Shown here piece by piece: positions 1 through 12,558 of a DNA stretch of 64,000 bases. The DNA is from Prosopocoilus inquinatus (taxonomy: Eukaryota > Arthropoda > Insecta > Coleoptera > Lucanidae). The stretch spans positions 11,612,001 to 11,676,000 of the forward strand of contig CM069875.1 of the NCBI GenBank assembly GCA_036172665.1. The letters are read 5' to 3'. Both the position numbers and the translations under genes were made by a program. Within the stretch, counting starts at the first letter, position 1, and every line of letters starts with the position of its first letter. The notes below the pieces were generated by a model. It was not told where the DNA came from and made no database searches. It saw only the letters and a list, made by a program, of their open reading frames with translations.

Positions 1-3000
1 CAATGCAGCATTCTATGTAATATGAGCAGAAAAAGATCGATTATGTTAATGAATGATCTTTTTTCCTCTTAGAAAATCACTAACCTTTGTTGAACTTTCG
101 ATTGCGTTTTTATTTCCCGCTGTCACCTGCCTATTAATCCGTTCCTCAAAGTACGTTGCTATAAATATTAATGGAACTATTGATAAAGATACCAATGCCA
201 ATCTCCATTCGAAATAAAGCGCTAGGGCTAGAGCTATCGTCAACGTTGAAATTGAATTAAGAAGAACCACCAGAGGATGTCCTGCTGCCTGCGACCAATA
301 TATACTACTATCTGCTTCAATTTAGTGTAGTTTACTTACACCCTGTATAGCTGCAGCGTCGCTCGATAATTTAGCACATATCGCACCCACTCCGTTTTCC
401 TTTTTGTCGTACCATGCGATCTCCTGCCTCAATACCGATTCAAACATAAGTGCCCTCACTCGTTTCGTTAATTTTTCTCCCGCTATTCCTATCATATACC
501 ACTACAAAAAGACATTAGTCGACTTTAAATTTCATAATAAATTATACCTGGAAGAAAGTTGTGATTCCGCTCACTATCCCAATTATAAGAAAGTACAAGC
601 TGTATCTGTTGCCCTCGTTTCGTATTTCTTCCGGATCTTGTAGTTGGAAGATACCTATTACCTCGCCAAATACCACGGCATATACAGGAAACGATGCGCC
701 CGCAATTAAAGCAGCTATACTTCCAATTGTGATCTGCCACCATTCAGGTCGATTTATTCTTATAATTCCGGGGATGGAAGCGTGTTTGCGCGCTTCTTCC
801 TCTTCTGCAAGATTTATTTCCTGAAAATAAATAAGTAATTTTAAATTAAATTTTCGAAAAGAGTTACCTTGGCATCGTCTTCCTGTCTAAACTCTTCAAT
901 TTCGTTGTATATATCGTCCTTGAAGTTTGATTGTGAACCTTAAACATTATTACTTATTATTGGGCTGTGCAGTATTCTCAAGAAAACTTACCTTCATCTA
1001 AGTCGTCTGGGGATATTTGGGTGTTCACTAAATTATAATAAACACCTTGAAGAGCGATGAGGTTATCATGTGTTCCTTCCTCAACTATTTTTCCTTCCGA
1101 AAACACAATGATTTTGTCCGCGTTTCTTATTGTCGAGAGACGGTGAGCTACTATTATAGTGGTACATTCTTTGCTGATTGAATCTATGGCTCTTTGCACT
1201 TGTGCTTCGCTATTAGTGTCCAAAGCGGAAGTTGCTTCGTCCAAAAGCAAAATTGTCGGTTGACGTACTAAAGCTCTCGCAATTGCAATGCGTTGTTTCT
1301 GTCCTCCAGATAACTGTGAACCGCGTTCACCTACTAAAGTGTTATAACCATCGGGCAGGGTGGAAATGAAGTTGTGAGCGTTAGATTTCCTCGCCGCTGC
1401 CTCGATTTCTTTTTGTGTTGCGTCGGGCTTGCCGAACTTGATATTTTCTGCAATGGTCATCCCAAATAACACTGGTTCTTGACCTACGACACCAATTTGG
1501 TTTCTTAGCCATGCCAAATCAAATTCTCTCATATCGACGTCATCGATTTTTATCTACACAATTAGAATTAGAATCGAGATAAACAGTAAAACACACTACG
1601 AACATTTCCGGACGTTGGATCATAGAACCGTTGCATCAGTTGAATACACGTAGACTTTCCGCAACCTGAACTACCTACTAACGCCACAGTTTCTCCTGGA
1701 TTGATCTGAATATCGACGCCTTGAAGCACCTGAAATGTTTATGTTTAGTTTGGCAGTTATGTAGTGTTCTTTGAGCTTAAGAGGAGTTTATTACTTCGCT
1801 TATCGTCAACGTACAAAATTTTCTTGTATGGTTAAAACTATCCTCAAAGGAACCTTGAGGAAATATTATTTTCTATTACTAATACCCACGTGTCATTTAT
1901 TACAACAGTGATAATATACATTAGAAGGAGGACGAATGGTACAGCAAACTCACGCTGGCTCACTCCTTTACAATTTTGTACAAAAATATTTCTCTTTAAA
2001 CCTGATTCCTTGTATTTAAAATTATATTAGTTAAAACAAGAAGATTTAGATAATGAATAGGTAATGATTAAAGGAAAAAGTCAACGATATCGTAAATGAC
2101 GGTTATTCACCTTGACATCATCTCTTGACGGATAATTAAAGTGCACCCCGTTGAATAGTATACGCCCCTCGAATTTATCCAAACGTTTTCCTTGTCCTTT
2201 GCTCAGATTTATTACGGGCTCACTGTCGATAACGGAAAAGACTTTAGCAGCAGCTCCACGAGCAGCCCCAAAAATTTGTATATACGGTGCAGACATGCCC
2301 AAAGTGAATGTAGCCATTAAAATCGAGAAGAACACCGTGATTAATGTCGCGACGGTGTAGCTTCTCTCCTCAGGCGGAAGCTCCCACTCACCCAGTATTA
2401 ATCCGATGCCGTAATAGAATGACAAAGCGTACGAGCCAAACATGAAAAACCAAAGTAAACCATTGCTGATGGCCGTAAGTAACGATCGCTTGATGTTGTT
2501 CTTGCATGCAGTGATTAAATGCTCTTTATAACGGTCAATTTCCTTTTGCTGTCCGCCGAAAGCAAACACGGTCTTTATAGCACTCAAAACTTCTTCAGCG
2601 ATAGCACCTGCTGCACCGTAGGATTCCATTTCTTGCTGCGAAAATTTCGTTGTTAACTAAAAACAAAAAAGAAATCAAAACGCCTCGTCGATATACCAAG
2701 GAAATCTTACAAACGCCACGAAACCCATCGCGACGCTACTGAGTGGTAAATACGCCAAGCATATTAAGGCTAATTCCCAACCAAAAACAAAAGCGATGGT
2801 TATACCCGAAATAAAGGTGGCGATGAAGAAACAGAATGTGCCCGCCTTATCACCGAGGCCTTCTTCCAGTTTTGCTAAATCTCTGCAGAAGGAATTAGTG
2901 GTTGTTGAAAAATTGATTCAATTTGGAAAGTCTTACTCAGTAATACGGCTGGAGAAGTCGCCTGTTTTATTGAGATCATACCAGGAGACATCTTGGTTTA

Positions 3001-3592
3001 GAACCTTTTGCATATACAGTGACCTAATTTTGGAAATCTGAAATACATCAATATATTGTCCTTTTATGTCTGATCTCAATTTACAGAAAATTTACAGATT
3101 GTATTAAACATGTTTACCAGAAAGTAATTAATTTTCTTTACATCTTCTTTAGCTTATAGATCAATACATACCTGTCTTACACATGTATAACTGAAAATCA
3201 TTGTTGATATGTAGACAACAACAAAAGTACCGGCACCTAAAATTGCTGTATATATGGCAAAGTTTGATGCTGCTTCCATCAGTTGATCTTGGGCAATGAT
3301 ACGATCTTCTTCAGTTTCGCTGTTAGAGAAAGCGGTAGCGGCTATTACCATTTCATTAGTGATGTCGCCAAAGAATATCATCATCACTGGAGTTCCTACT
3401 CCACCAGCCATGCTACATGCCACAGCGATAGCAATCAAGAATTTGTCCAGACATGTGGCATATCTATACTGATGATAATGATGATAATTTAAGATTTAAT
3501 TGAGGACAAGAGTACTTACAAGTTTAAAATATGACACGGTTGGTAGTGTTTCATTTTCTACTTTTTTGGTATCATCGGCAGTCAAAGCTTCA
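1..3592 (-). CDS. P-glycoprotein-like ABCB transporter, partial (exons 2 to 12 plus start of 13)
   Basis: ATP-driven membrane exporter of the full-transporter ABCB (MDR/P-gp) family. I joined exons by GT-AG sites with consistent phase: 3520-3592, 3172-3468, 2937-3037, 2711-2882, 2111-2656, 1604-1729, 992-1553, 868-938, 548-820, 340-501, 85-288, and probably 1-12. They give about 860 residues. In order: a short cytoplasmic N-terminus, TMD1, NBD1 with Walker [10 protein letters not shown] (exon 1604-1729), signature LSGGQKQR and Walker [13 protein letters not shown] (exon 992-1553), an acidic linker, then the first part of TMD2. NBD2 lies beyond the left edge. Exon 3520-3592 begins in mid-codon with an in-frame stop just upstream, so a 5' exon with the start codon must lie further right; I did not find it. 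The family call is firm; orthology to a named insect gene is not tested. Confidence 0.95.
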
Positions 3593-3679
3593 CTGAAAAA
3601 GAATTAAACTTGTATACTTTTTTATATTGTTTCCTTGAGTTTTTCCTGAAACATGTTTGCAGTGTTATTTGTACCCGAA

Positions 3680-4075
3680 ATAAATTCATAAATGAAGTTG
3701 ATTCTTGTCCGATGAAATTGTAAGTAAAAAGTTAATAATCGTACTGATTTAGAAAATTTAAATGACATATTTTGTAGTTTTCTGGATTCATTAAATAAGA
3801 TATGGATCTGTCAATTTACATTTAATAAAAGAAAAAAATTAGTTCTAATTTAGTACTTGTTTCTCCTGACAACTCGTATTTTAGTTTATATTACGTTACT
3901 TTTTTGTTTCTCTTGACGACTTGTTTCTCCTGACAATTCGATTATTTACTTTTTTCACTCCTGACGAAGCTACCAATCGATAGTGAAATGTTGAGTGTTT
4001 CTCTGATCATAATTCTATCCGGTTCAATATTAAAAAAAAAAACTTTTTACTTACGAAACAAGTTCACTTGTGCAC
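3680..4075 (+). repeat. Dispersed repeat with hammerhead-like motif, copy 1
   Basis: This intergenic or intronic stretch shares several blocks with 23690-23890: GAAGTTGATTC near the left end, TCTCTTGACRACTTGTTT in the middle, the GACGAAGC hairpin with GAAAYGTTGAGTG, and TCCGGTTCAA followed by an A-run and TACTTAC at the right. Copy 1 is longer and more diverged. I infer a nonautonomous element or a fragment of a Penelope terminal repeat. Confidence 0.5.
3961..3988 (+). ncRNA. Hammerhead-ribozyme-like motif (degenerate)
   Basis: A perfect CTGACGA box is followed by one extra A, a 4-bp GCTA/TAGT stem, then GAAA. This is the order of the hammerhead core. The extra base before stem II is not canonical and stem I is not obvious, so activity is doubtful. 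The same arrangement recurs at 23797-23824 and 35634-35660. Confidence 0.3.
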
Positions 4076-4225
4076 AATACTTTTTATTTTATACAAAAAG
4101 AAGCTGCAGTTTTACAAATTGCCAAAAATGAATTTTCTCTGTACACGTACTTACTAATTATTGCGTTACTTTGAAACTTAAAAGAGGGAGTCAAAATTTT
4201 GAAATCTATGAGTTACAAACACAAA

Positions 4226-4413
4226 GGGGCAGTTGTACAAAGTAGATTTAAACTGACGTTCAACTGAACCAGGTTCAAAGTGAACAAAATCGCATCAAAT
4301 TTTATTTATGAATGCATTTATTGTCATATGTCTTTAAGACCCTAAGCGAATTTGTTTTCTTTGAAACTGGTTCGGCTAAACTTGAATTTAAATCGCCTTT
4401 GTACACCTGGCCC
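4226..4413. mobile_element. MITE family A, copy 1 (PIF/Harbinger-like)
   Basis: Palindromic element of about 188 bp with inverted termini resembling GGGCCAGTTGTAC. It is flanked by AAA on both sides, consistent with a 3-bp target duplication. Related copies lie at 17127-17312 and 20105-20290. The GGG(C) start and 3-bp duplication suggest PIF/Harbinger; there is no coding capacity. Confidence 0.75.
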
Positions 4414-4506
4414 AAAATGATTAACGGACGCAAGATGTGAACCAAGATACGTTGTTTTTTGGAGCAAATTCTTACAGTTTCAAAATTCTAGTGAAAATAT
4501 GTTATT

Positions 4507-4741
4507 CGTATACCTCGCATGACGTGGGGGCAATGCATTATTGAAAGATATAGGGTTGCAAATTTATGGCGTGAGGCTCTTTCAAGATGTACCCCTGATA
4601 TGTGGCAAATTTTTGTAATCATTATGAAAAATTAATTTTTCGTTTAAAAATATTCCACCTTTCATTATTACATTTGGAGAATCTGAATCAGAATCAAACA
4701 TTGAGTCGGATTCTTCTGTGGAATCAACGGAAGAGGAATAG
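4507..4741 (+). pseudogene. 3' end of a degenerate DDE transposase
   Basis: Read across two small frameshifts, this gives a basic stretch (RIPRMTWGQCIIERYRVA), a W-rich segment, then PPFIITFGESESES and an acidic serine-rich tail ending in a stop. That tail resembles the C-terminus of pogo/Tigger-type transposases in insect genomes. There is no catalytic core here. The identification rests on the tail pattern alone. Confidence 0.35.
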
Positions 4742-6116
4742 GGAATATTCTTAATGAATTCCAGTGCATGGCTTGTTTGGAATAAATTATAAAACATTGG
4801 AAAAGGTTCTGAGGCATATGTAATAGTAAGAAGTTATTTAAATACCCATGCAAGTAATAATTTCTTAACGAAAAAAGTAAAAAATTATTAAACATTTGTC
4901 CGAGTCGATATTTCTCGTTTTCATGGAATACTTCAATTATTATATGAGTACACTAAATGAAAACTCTGTAAAAAAAAAATAAAAATAAAAATTGACTTAT
5001 TGTGTTTATATGGTTCTTATGGAGAAAGCCTACAACCTGAACTGGGGTTTCGGTTACAAAACTGCATGATTGCTTTCTTAATTGAGTTTGAAATTCAAAT
5101 GTTTCCTGTATCAGTTATAGAAAATGTTTGTTTTTGCTTTATCTCGAAACAATCTCTGACTGACGCAAGTACCGCGTTCTGCATTTAACGTAAGTACATA
5201 CTCGTACACACCATACACGACAATCGAACTGGCAAGATTGGCAGCGGCAGTTTTCAAAAATGTAACCATAAATTTAAAAATGAACGTCAATCAAATTTCT
5301 AACGAGTATTTTATTATGATACCATACGAATTTCAATACAATTCTTTTAAGTGTAAATTTCTGCTTCCTTACTGAAATTATTGTTTAAAAATGAATGTAG
5401 AGTTATATTTTGCACTCAATAGTAGCACTACTTGTTTGGCAGCTCTTGCGGTTTATTAAAATCAAAAACTTATCGAACTCCTTGCCGAAATTTAAACGAG
5501 TTACGATGCAGATTGGTGGAAAAAAGTGCAGCTATTATTCCTAGAACGTTAAGTAATGTTCGAAGGACCTTTTACGATATTTATGAGTACATTGTTCGTC
5601 CGTAAAAGGCTAATTAAGCATTTGGTGTAGTACCAATTAATTTATAAATAAATATTTCTCAACACGAATTATGTTGCTATTTTATATTATAAAATTTTAT
5701 AAATCTCTAAAATTTGTCAACCAGAAAATTTGTCAACCTGCTCGATCAAAACTGTATAATTAAAAAATGTCTGTGAATTTAATTATTTTGTTTTTATTTT
5801 GAAAGCCCATGTATTTGGAAAACATACTGAAGATACATCCGGTTACGCAAAGTATTTATTGCAGATCATTTTCTGATTGAAATCAACCAATCAAAAACAA
5901 TCCGCAATAAATATTTTGCGTACCTTGAATGCTTCTGAACTAAGCTTAATGCGAGGCTACGTATTCTCGTTTAATGCTTCAATAGGAAAGAAATATAAAA
6001 AAAATGCATTGAAATTTCTATGGTGCAGTTAAAGTGGACACGTTACATTATACAAGATTTTTGATGTATGCAGAACCTTAGTTAATTTTGCCATATATCA
6101 TAAAAAAGTATGTATA
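4742..6116. other. AT-rich stretch with one hairpin
   Basis: No gene seen. A near-perfect 19-bp inverted repeat (TACGCAAAGTATTTATTGC at 5844-5862 against 5904-5922) forms a hairpin of about 80 bp that may be a small inverted-repeat element. Confidence 0.5.
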
Positions 6117-6626
6117 GACGTCTTAGAAAGTATCCGGAATTCGGAAATATTTCTTGAATTTTTTTCAATATATAGCTTTCCCAGCAGCTGAGGAGCGTAG
6201 TATTTTTGTCAAAATCATTTTTCCAAAGAATCAAATAAAAGACAACAGGCACTGAATTCTAACAATTCTGAATAAACAAGGAGATTTGAACAGGTATGGC
6301 AAATTTAAGAAAAGAGTAAAAATATGAAGCAACAGAGGGATTCATAATTAAAGAAGAAGGTTTGAAAAAAAGTTTTCACCGAGGAACCTAAGAAAAAATA
6401 CAATAATAGTGCCATTTTGTGCACAGATGAAGTACCAGTTGTAATCAGGTTGTAGTGATCTGATTTCAAGTTTCCCGAACATTCAGTATAATTCGTAGGA
6501 TTTGTAAGAAATTATATAAACAATTAACTGAAATTGTCTTTATTCTCTGTTTGAATTGTTTCATTCGTAAATTCAAAAACTGGAAGTTGCAGAGTTGTTT
6601 GCTTTTTTCCGGATACTTTCTAGACG
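6117..6626. mobile_element. TIR element flanked by TA (Tc1/mariner-like, nonautonomous)
   Basis: Inverted termini GACGTCTTAGAAAGTATCCGGAA and its near-complement TTCCGGATACTTTCTAGACG bound about 510 bp, with TA on both sides. No intact reading frame lies inside. It abuts the foldback element at 6627. Confidence 0.6.
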
Positions 6627-8947
6627 TACTATCTCATAACGTACGGAGGAGATTGAAATGGTAGCTACAGGTCATCAAAATAAAGCTTTTTTTTAATTCA
6701 CGTTTGACCAAACCCAGTAATAAGAAAATTACAGCAGTTTAACTTTCTTAATTTCTTCTTTAATTTACACCTATAGTTTCTTAATCAAAATTTTTTCACA
6801 AAATGCAACTTTATTATTAAATAAACTCTAAATTTATTAAAACCTCCACTCATAAAATGTCTCTGTTAATCTGTTTCCTAGTTTTGTTTTTAATTAGTAG
6901 GCGGTGCACAACGAGATGAAACATTGGAAACATTGGACATTAAAAGAAAAAATGAAATAGCCGTTACTTTAACGTGACTACATTTTTTTAAATAGTGCCT
7001 CAAATTTGAATTTAAAACGTAAAATATATAGGGAGATTCAGGCAACCCATTCATTAAAAGTTTACGGACTTCCTCTTTGAATTTCTATTTCATATTTTGC
7101 GGTTATAAATTAGCGATAATGGTCTATTAAAATATAATATTTCCAACTTTAGGGCGCTTCCGCTTATACCGGAAGTTGCTGTCAACTTTCTTATTTTAAA
7201 TGTAGTATTTTTTTATTGCATTTTTGAAATCTTCATGAAATTCTACAGATGTTTTGTGTAACATGAGATACAAGAAAAATTAGCTGTTTTCCATTTTTTT
7301 TTTTAAAGTTGCAGTACCTTGTTTATGATGCTGCCATCTTTGTGTAACAAAAGCCATAATTTCAATTTTTGGCCCATAGTAGGCTATACTCATAAGCTTT
7401 CAGGTTATACCTAATTTTACACAAAATTGTTTACGGGCTGGTTAAAAAGTAACTTCTATTCGAACTGGTTTCAACTGTCGAAAATTCATGTTTTTTAAAT
7501 AGAACACCCAGTATATTTTTATAGCATAAGAATCAGAATTAAATGTTCGTTGGAACTGTATTAGCATTCCCGATACCCATCTCTTACCTTTCTCTTTCTA
7601 TTCATGATTTTCTGTTTGACACATTTTTTCACTTTTCAGTATTATTCCTCAATAGTGTGCTATGAAAATTTAACAAACTGAGGTTTTTTAAATTAATTTA
7701 TTTCTGACTGTTATTTTAATTTCATTGAAAAAAAAACGAAAAATAATATTTAAATACATATGTATCACCTGAATTTATTATTTACGTATGCTGCATGTTT
7801 TAAAATTCTTGGTATGACTTTTTACACATTTACAAGGAGAAATTTACACTTACAATACAAAATTTTGTAAAAACTAATAAATAAATCAAAAATATTAAAA
7901 ATAATACACAAATTGTTGTTATAATATTGGGTCTCAGTTGTCGTCAGCTATTATTTATTAGTAATAACTTTCTCTTGCATCTAAGTAGTAACGTATTTTC
8001 CTCTATATAACATTTTTTTATTAACTGCTTGAATTGCCAATTTTCTTATCGTCGAATACATTTAATATGTCTGTGTTTGAATATTCATTTTTTGGTTCTT
8101 CATAACGATTAAAATGTTTTTCTGTTATTCCTACCAGACGGATGATTTCAAAAATTATAATTCCCCTGATTTTCATAGCCCACTGTTTAAAAACAATACC
8201 AAAAAATGGGAAAAAATTAGGTGCTAAAAGAAATCATGGATAACGAGTGAACTATAAGAGATAGGTATAGGGAATGCTAATACAGGACGAAATAACTTTT
8301 AATACTGAGTCACATGGTATAAAAATATACTTGGCATTCCATTTAAAAAATATGATTTTTCGACAGTTGAAATCAGTTCGAATAGAAGTTACTTTTCAAC
8401 CAGCCCGTAAACAATCAAGTGCAAAACTGGCCATGATCTGAAAGAATGTTACTGTAGCCTACTACAGGCCAAAAATTGGCATCGTTATTGTTGTTGCACA
8501 AAGATGACAATATCATAAACAAGGTTCTACAAGAATGAGCTTTTTTTAAAAAATGGAAATACCTCGGAAACGATAAATTTTTCTTGTGTCACATGTTGCA
8601 CAAAATATTTTTAGAATTTTATGAAAATTTCAAAAATGCATTAAAAAAAGGGGTAGTCCATTTAAAATAAGAAAGTTGACAGCAACTTTCCGGTATAAGC
8701 GTAAGTGTTCGAAAATTGAAAATATTATATTTTGATAGATCCTTATCGTTAATTTATAACTGCAAAATATGAAACAGAAACTCAAAGGAGAAGTCCGTAA
8801 ACTTTTAATGAATGAGTTGCCTGAATCTTGCCTGAAACTTTTTAGTTATTGCTTTTTTACCAAAAATTTATTAAGAAAAGCTCTTGAATTTGATCTCCCC
8901 TAGCTACCCTTTTAAATCTCCTCCGTAGGTTATGAGACACTCAGTAT
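6627..8947. mobile_element. Long foldback element, family B, copy 1
   Basis: About 2.3 kb with two arms of roughly 1 kb that are inverted copies of each other. For example, the block with TTATACCGGAAGTTGCTGTCAA near 7160 recurs inverted near 8690, and TTTACGGGCTGGTT near 7430 recurs inverted near 8395. The unpaired centre (about 7700-8060) is non-coding. The ends match both ends of the shorter copy at 21949-22558, in opposite orientation. Transcribed, it would fold into a very long hairpin. Confidence 0.75.
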
Positions 8948-10019
8948 ATTGTTAAAACTATGGGATCTTCGGTAATTATTTACAAAAGCTAACGTCTGAA
9001 AATGAAAAAATGAAAACGAGCGATGCTTGTGCAGCCGTGTTTTAAGATGTTTTGGAAAGCAAATATGTAAATATTTTCACACAGCAAACACAATTTATAA
9101 AAATATTCAGAAATGACTTATTTTATATAATAGGCGACAAAAAGAAATTGTACGCTATACTTTAAAATTAGGTAAATATTTAAAACAATGTAAAAATTGG
9201 CGTTTACACACGAAAAAATATATGTCTCATTTTTATTAAAAACAATTTAATTATTTAAAACAATCGCTTAGATTTTTTCTTAAATAATCTTTTAGGCGTT
9301 GCCTAAAGGTCGAAGTTTAATTATCACTATAATACCAAATATTTTTCTACTACAGTAAAAAAAATAAAATAAAATAATGGCTGCAAGCGACAGTTTTCAG
9401 ATAAAATGTTAAATATCTCCAGAATTGTTAGATTTAAGTATAGATTATAGCATAAGAAAAATGTATAAAATTTTATGGACAGTTCGAATTTGACATCATA
9501 CATGGGGTGTGACATTTGAAATAAAAAAGTTACATCCATTCAACACCACTGTTTAGATTCATCCTGTACAGATTATGTGTTATAGACCTGTAAAATTTAA
9601 AACAAAAATTTCTTGATTTTGTTTTGTATCGTCAGTAGTTATCTGATATTAGATACTCCGGTTCATCTTTACAGAAATAAACTACACAAATAAATTTAAA
9701 GAAAATGATTAAAAATAGGATATTTTAAAGTAAAAATAATAATAATAATGATAATAGGTAAACATAACGTAAATAAATCATTAGTAATTTTCGTATTAAA
9801 ACAATGGAGATAATATCGCGATCAGACCAGCCAGAGTGATAAGCTACAAAATTTGCGAAAAATAACAGCTTTAGATAAAATTAATCCACAAATATACAAA
9901 TATGGTGAAATAGTTTAAGGTAGAAATTAACAGCAAATTTATTGCTAATGCAATCTTAATCTAGCGATACGCCATCGATGATTTGCACTTAATAAATACA
10001 AATAATCAATTATATTTTT
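8948..10019. other. AT-rich stretch, nothing recognised
   Basis: No gene, RNA or clear repeat boundary seen. The short open frames have the composition of random AT-rich sequence. Confidence 0.4.
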
Positions 10020-10380
10020 GATCCAAATTTCCAATGAAATGGTTCCACTGTATAAAATTAAAAAAGTTAGATATTGTACCCATTTTCCGTGAACACTATG
10101 ATTTAAGTTAGTAAATCATTTATAAAATAGTAGGCTTTGGGAGCTAATACTTTAGAGACATAATTAATTTGATATCCTGAATGCGATGTGATGATAAAAA
10201 ACCTAACGATCCATTTAAATAAGTTGAAAACAATTGAAAATCTCGAAAATCTGATTTTTTTTCAAAAATGCCATAAAATCAAAGAGGAAAAGTTCTAAAG
10301 AATTTCTAATTTAAATTACTTCGTAAAAATACAAATAATAAAGTTGGCTATTGTAGCGGCTTCAAATTAACACCCTATAT
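10020..10380. repeat. Dispersed repeat M, copy 1
   Basis: Shares diverged blocks with about 29430-29700: AAATAGTAGG(C/G)TTTGG, TTTTAGAG(A/G)CATAATTA, GCGATGTGATG, AACAATTGAAAATCTC and TTACTTCGTAAAA. Non-coding; element type unknown. Confidence 0.4.
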
Positions 10381-10390
10381 ATTTTTTATA

Positions 10391-10950
10391 CACTGTGTCC
10401 CGCAACGTAATGTCACCACTTAACCCCTGTGAATATCAATTTCAACTGAGTAAAAAACTCTTACTAAGATTTGTTCTAAAGTAAACCGTTTAAAAAATAT
10501 TGAGTGTTTAATGTTCAATTTTTTACTTTTTTAAATTTTAATAATAATGATAATTTCTCCGTTCAACTAAGAATCAATTCAAATAAAAAAAAAAATAAAG
10601 CAAACTGTTTTTCAAGAATACGACGTGTTTTGTAATTTTCGTTATACTGCTGATAGTTACCTAATCTTTTTGGATGATCACAAAAATATGTCGAATTCTT
10701 GAAAAACAGTTTGTTTTATTAGTTGTTTTTTTTATTTGAATTGATTATTAGGTGAACGGAGAAACGATTAGGTAAAATTATAAAAATTACTTATAAAAGA
10801 GAAACGATTAGGTGAACTTATAAAAAATAAAAAATTGAACATTCAGTATTTCTGAAACGGTTTACTTTAGAAGAAAACATTATTAGAGTTCTTTACTCAG
10901 TTTAAATTGATTATCACCTGGATGAAGTGGTGACATTACGTCACACAGTG
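10391..10950. mobile_element. Palindromic TIR element of 560 bp
   Basis: Starts CACTGTGTCCCGCAACGTAA and ends with the near-complement TTACGTCACACAGTG, with TA on both sides. The two halves are inverted copies over most of their length: CAAACTGTTTTTCAAGAAT near 10602 is repeated inverted near 10694. A Tc1/mariner-type MITE or foldback is the likely class. No coding frame. Confidence 0.7.
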
Positions 10951-11264
10951 TATAAATTTTTCCAACACATCTAATAGTGTATAACCAAAAACTAATTGTC
11001 TATTTAGGGCACAGATTAACTTTAAATTTTATTCCTATATCAATTGTTAGATGTAATACGATGAATAGTCAAGGTTATATCGATTATTTTTGTGGTGATG
11101 CTACGAATGTCAATGGCGCTGGTATAAGAATTTTACGAGTGCGCAGGACAAGTGGAACACCCTGCATATTTTTTTACTTATTTATAAGAAAAAACTTTGT
11201 TTTCCAATCTTGAAATACCTGAATTGTAAACTTTCGTTCTAATTAATTAATTAGAGTAATCAAG

Positions 11265-12160
11265 TAATTACTGGATCGTATAAGTAATTACAAAAAAAAT
11301 CACTTCTTTGATTGTACTTAATTTTTAATACTTTTGCAGTATTTGAAATTTTGCATCAAACTTACGTGTAATTTATTTATTTATTAAGCCCGCAATAGAC
11401 GATCACAAATTGCATGAAATTTATATGTAATTTATGACAAAACCTATTTTTCAACGTATACAGCGAGCAAAAAGAATTACATGTATTTATGCGTGTAAAA
11501 TTGATAACAAAGAGCAAGTTTTATTTCTCAAGGTTTTTGACGTGAAATTTTAGTAAATTCTAGTGACTTTGATTGTTACTGTTGGCTCAGATGAATGAAG
11601 AACGACTTCAGCTGGCATATGTGGGTATATGTTTATAAATAATTTTAGCTTCCAGGCAGTTTAATCAGTGCTGACCAAGTGCTTTCGGCTTGGATGATAT
11701 CCTTGATACATAATCCAACATTGCCAGCTGCTCAAAGAAAATAACTTGAAGTTAGAAGCATGAATGAGTTAGCATTTTCACCAACATTGACATTCTAAAT
11801 TACTATTTAGCAGAACATCCTTTTATTAATATAATTGAAACGTGTATTGCAAATTACAATTCATGAATTTATACACACATATTTACATGAATTTTTACGT
11901 GAAATTATTGGAACATGTATTCTACTTCAACAGAGAAAGCTTTTCTGAGTACGCTGATACCAAATACTTCATACTTTCTCTGAAAATCATTTAAAATAGC
12001 GGTTGTTGATCCCAAATAAAACATATTCTGCCTTAAATGACTTTGATGTCAATCAAAACGTCAATTTTAATTCTTCAAAGTAAAAAAAAATTCAAATAAA
12101 CGTCTTGCTTTTTACCAATAAAAATAAGTAAACTTTTAAGATATCATTGACTGAGTTTAC
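11265..12160. repeat. Dispersed repeat P, copy 1
   Basis: Blocks recur in the same order at 15715-16350: ATCAYTTCTTTRATTGTA, GCTGATACCAAATACT, GATCCCAAATAAAACAT, CCTTAAATGACTT, AATCAAAACGTCAATTTTAA and TTCAAATAAACGTC. No reading frame is kept. The element class is unknown. Confidence 0.55.
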
Positions 12161-12171
12161 AGGAACATTTA

Positions 12172-12335
12172 AGGTCGGTGTTACGGAAACTGGTGTTAGT
12201 AACATTGGCATAAAATGGCGCGTAAACGGGACATAATAACCGCTGTTACAAAACCGGTTTAGTAACTCCATGCCCGCGAGGTACCAGGCGTGGCGTTACT
12301 AACACCGGTTTTATAGTTCGCGTATTAATATATAA
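12172..12335. repeat. Short inverted repeat, possible MITE
   Basis: AAACTGGTGTTAGTAAC near 12190 is matched inverted by GTTACTAACACCGGTTT near 12293. The enclosed sequence is GC-richer than its surroundings. No target duplication is clear. Confidence 0.4.
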
Positions 12336-12558
12336 ATATTTTACGTTCGTAGTGAACGATGCTACTAACCTGGTTTGTTTGGTCGTAAGCTCTGTTCGTT
12401 ATGTATGCTCGTTGTAACTGTGTATTTCTGCTTTATTCATTCACTGTTGGCAATGCAATCAGCTGTTCTAAACAGATTTAAATAACGTCCATCGAGTAGC
12501 ATGTGTAAACGGGGATCGCAAAGCGACATTACTAACAACCGACGTTATTAACCGGAGC

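Noticed and set aside
2151..2360. Plus-strand frames inside the transporter region (also 561-824, 2796-3041, 3283-3492)
   Set aside because: They lie opposite confirmed minus-strand exons and have no family match.
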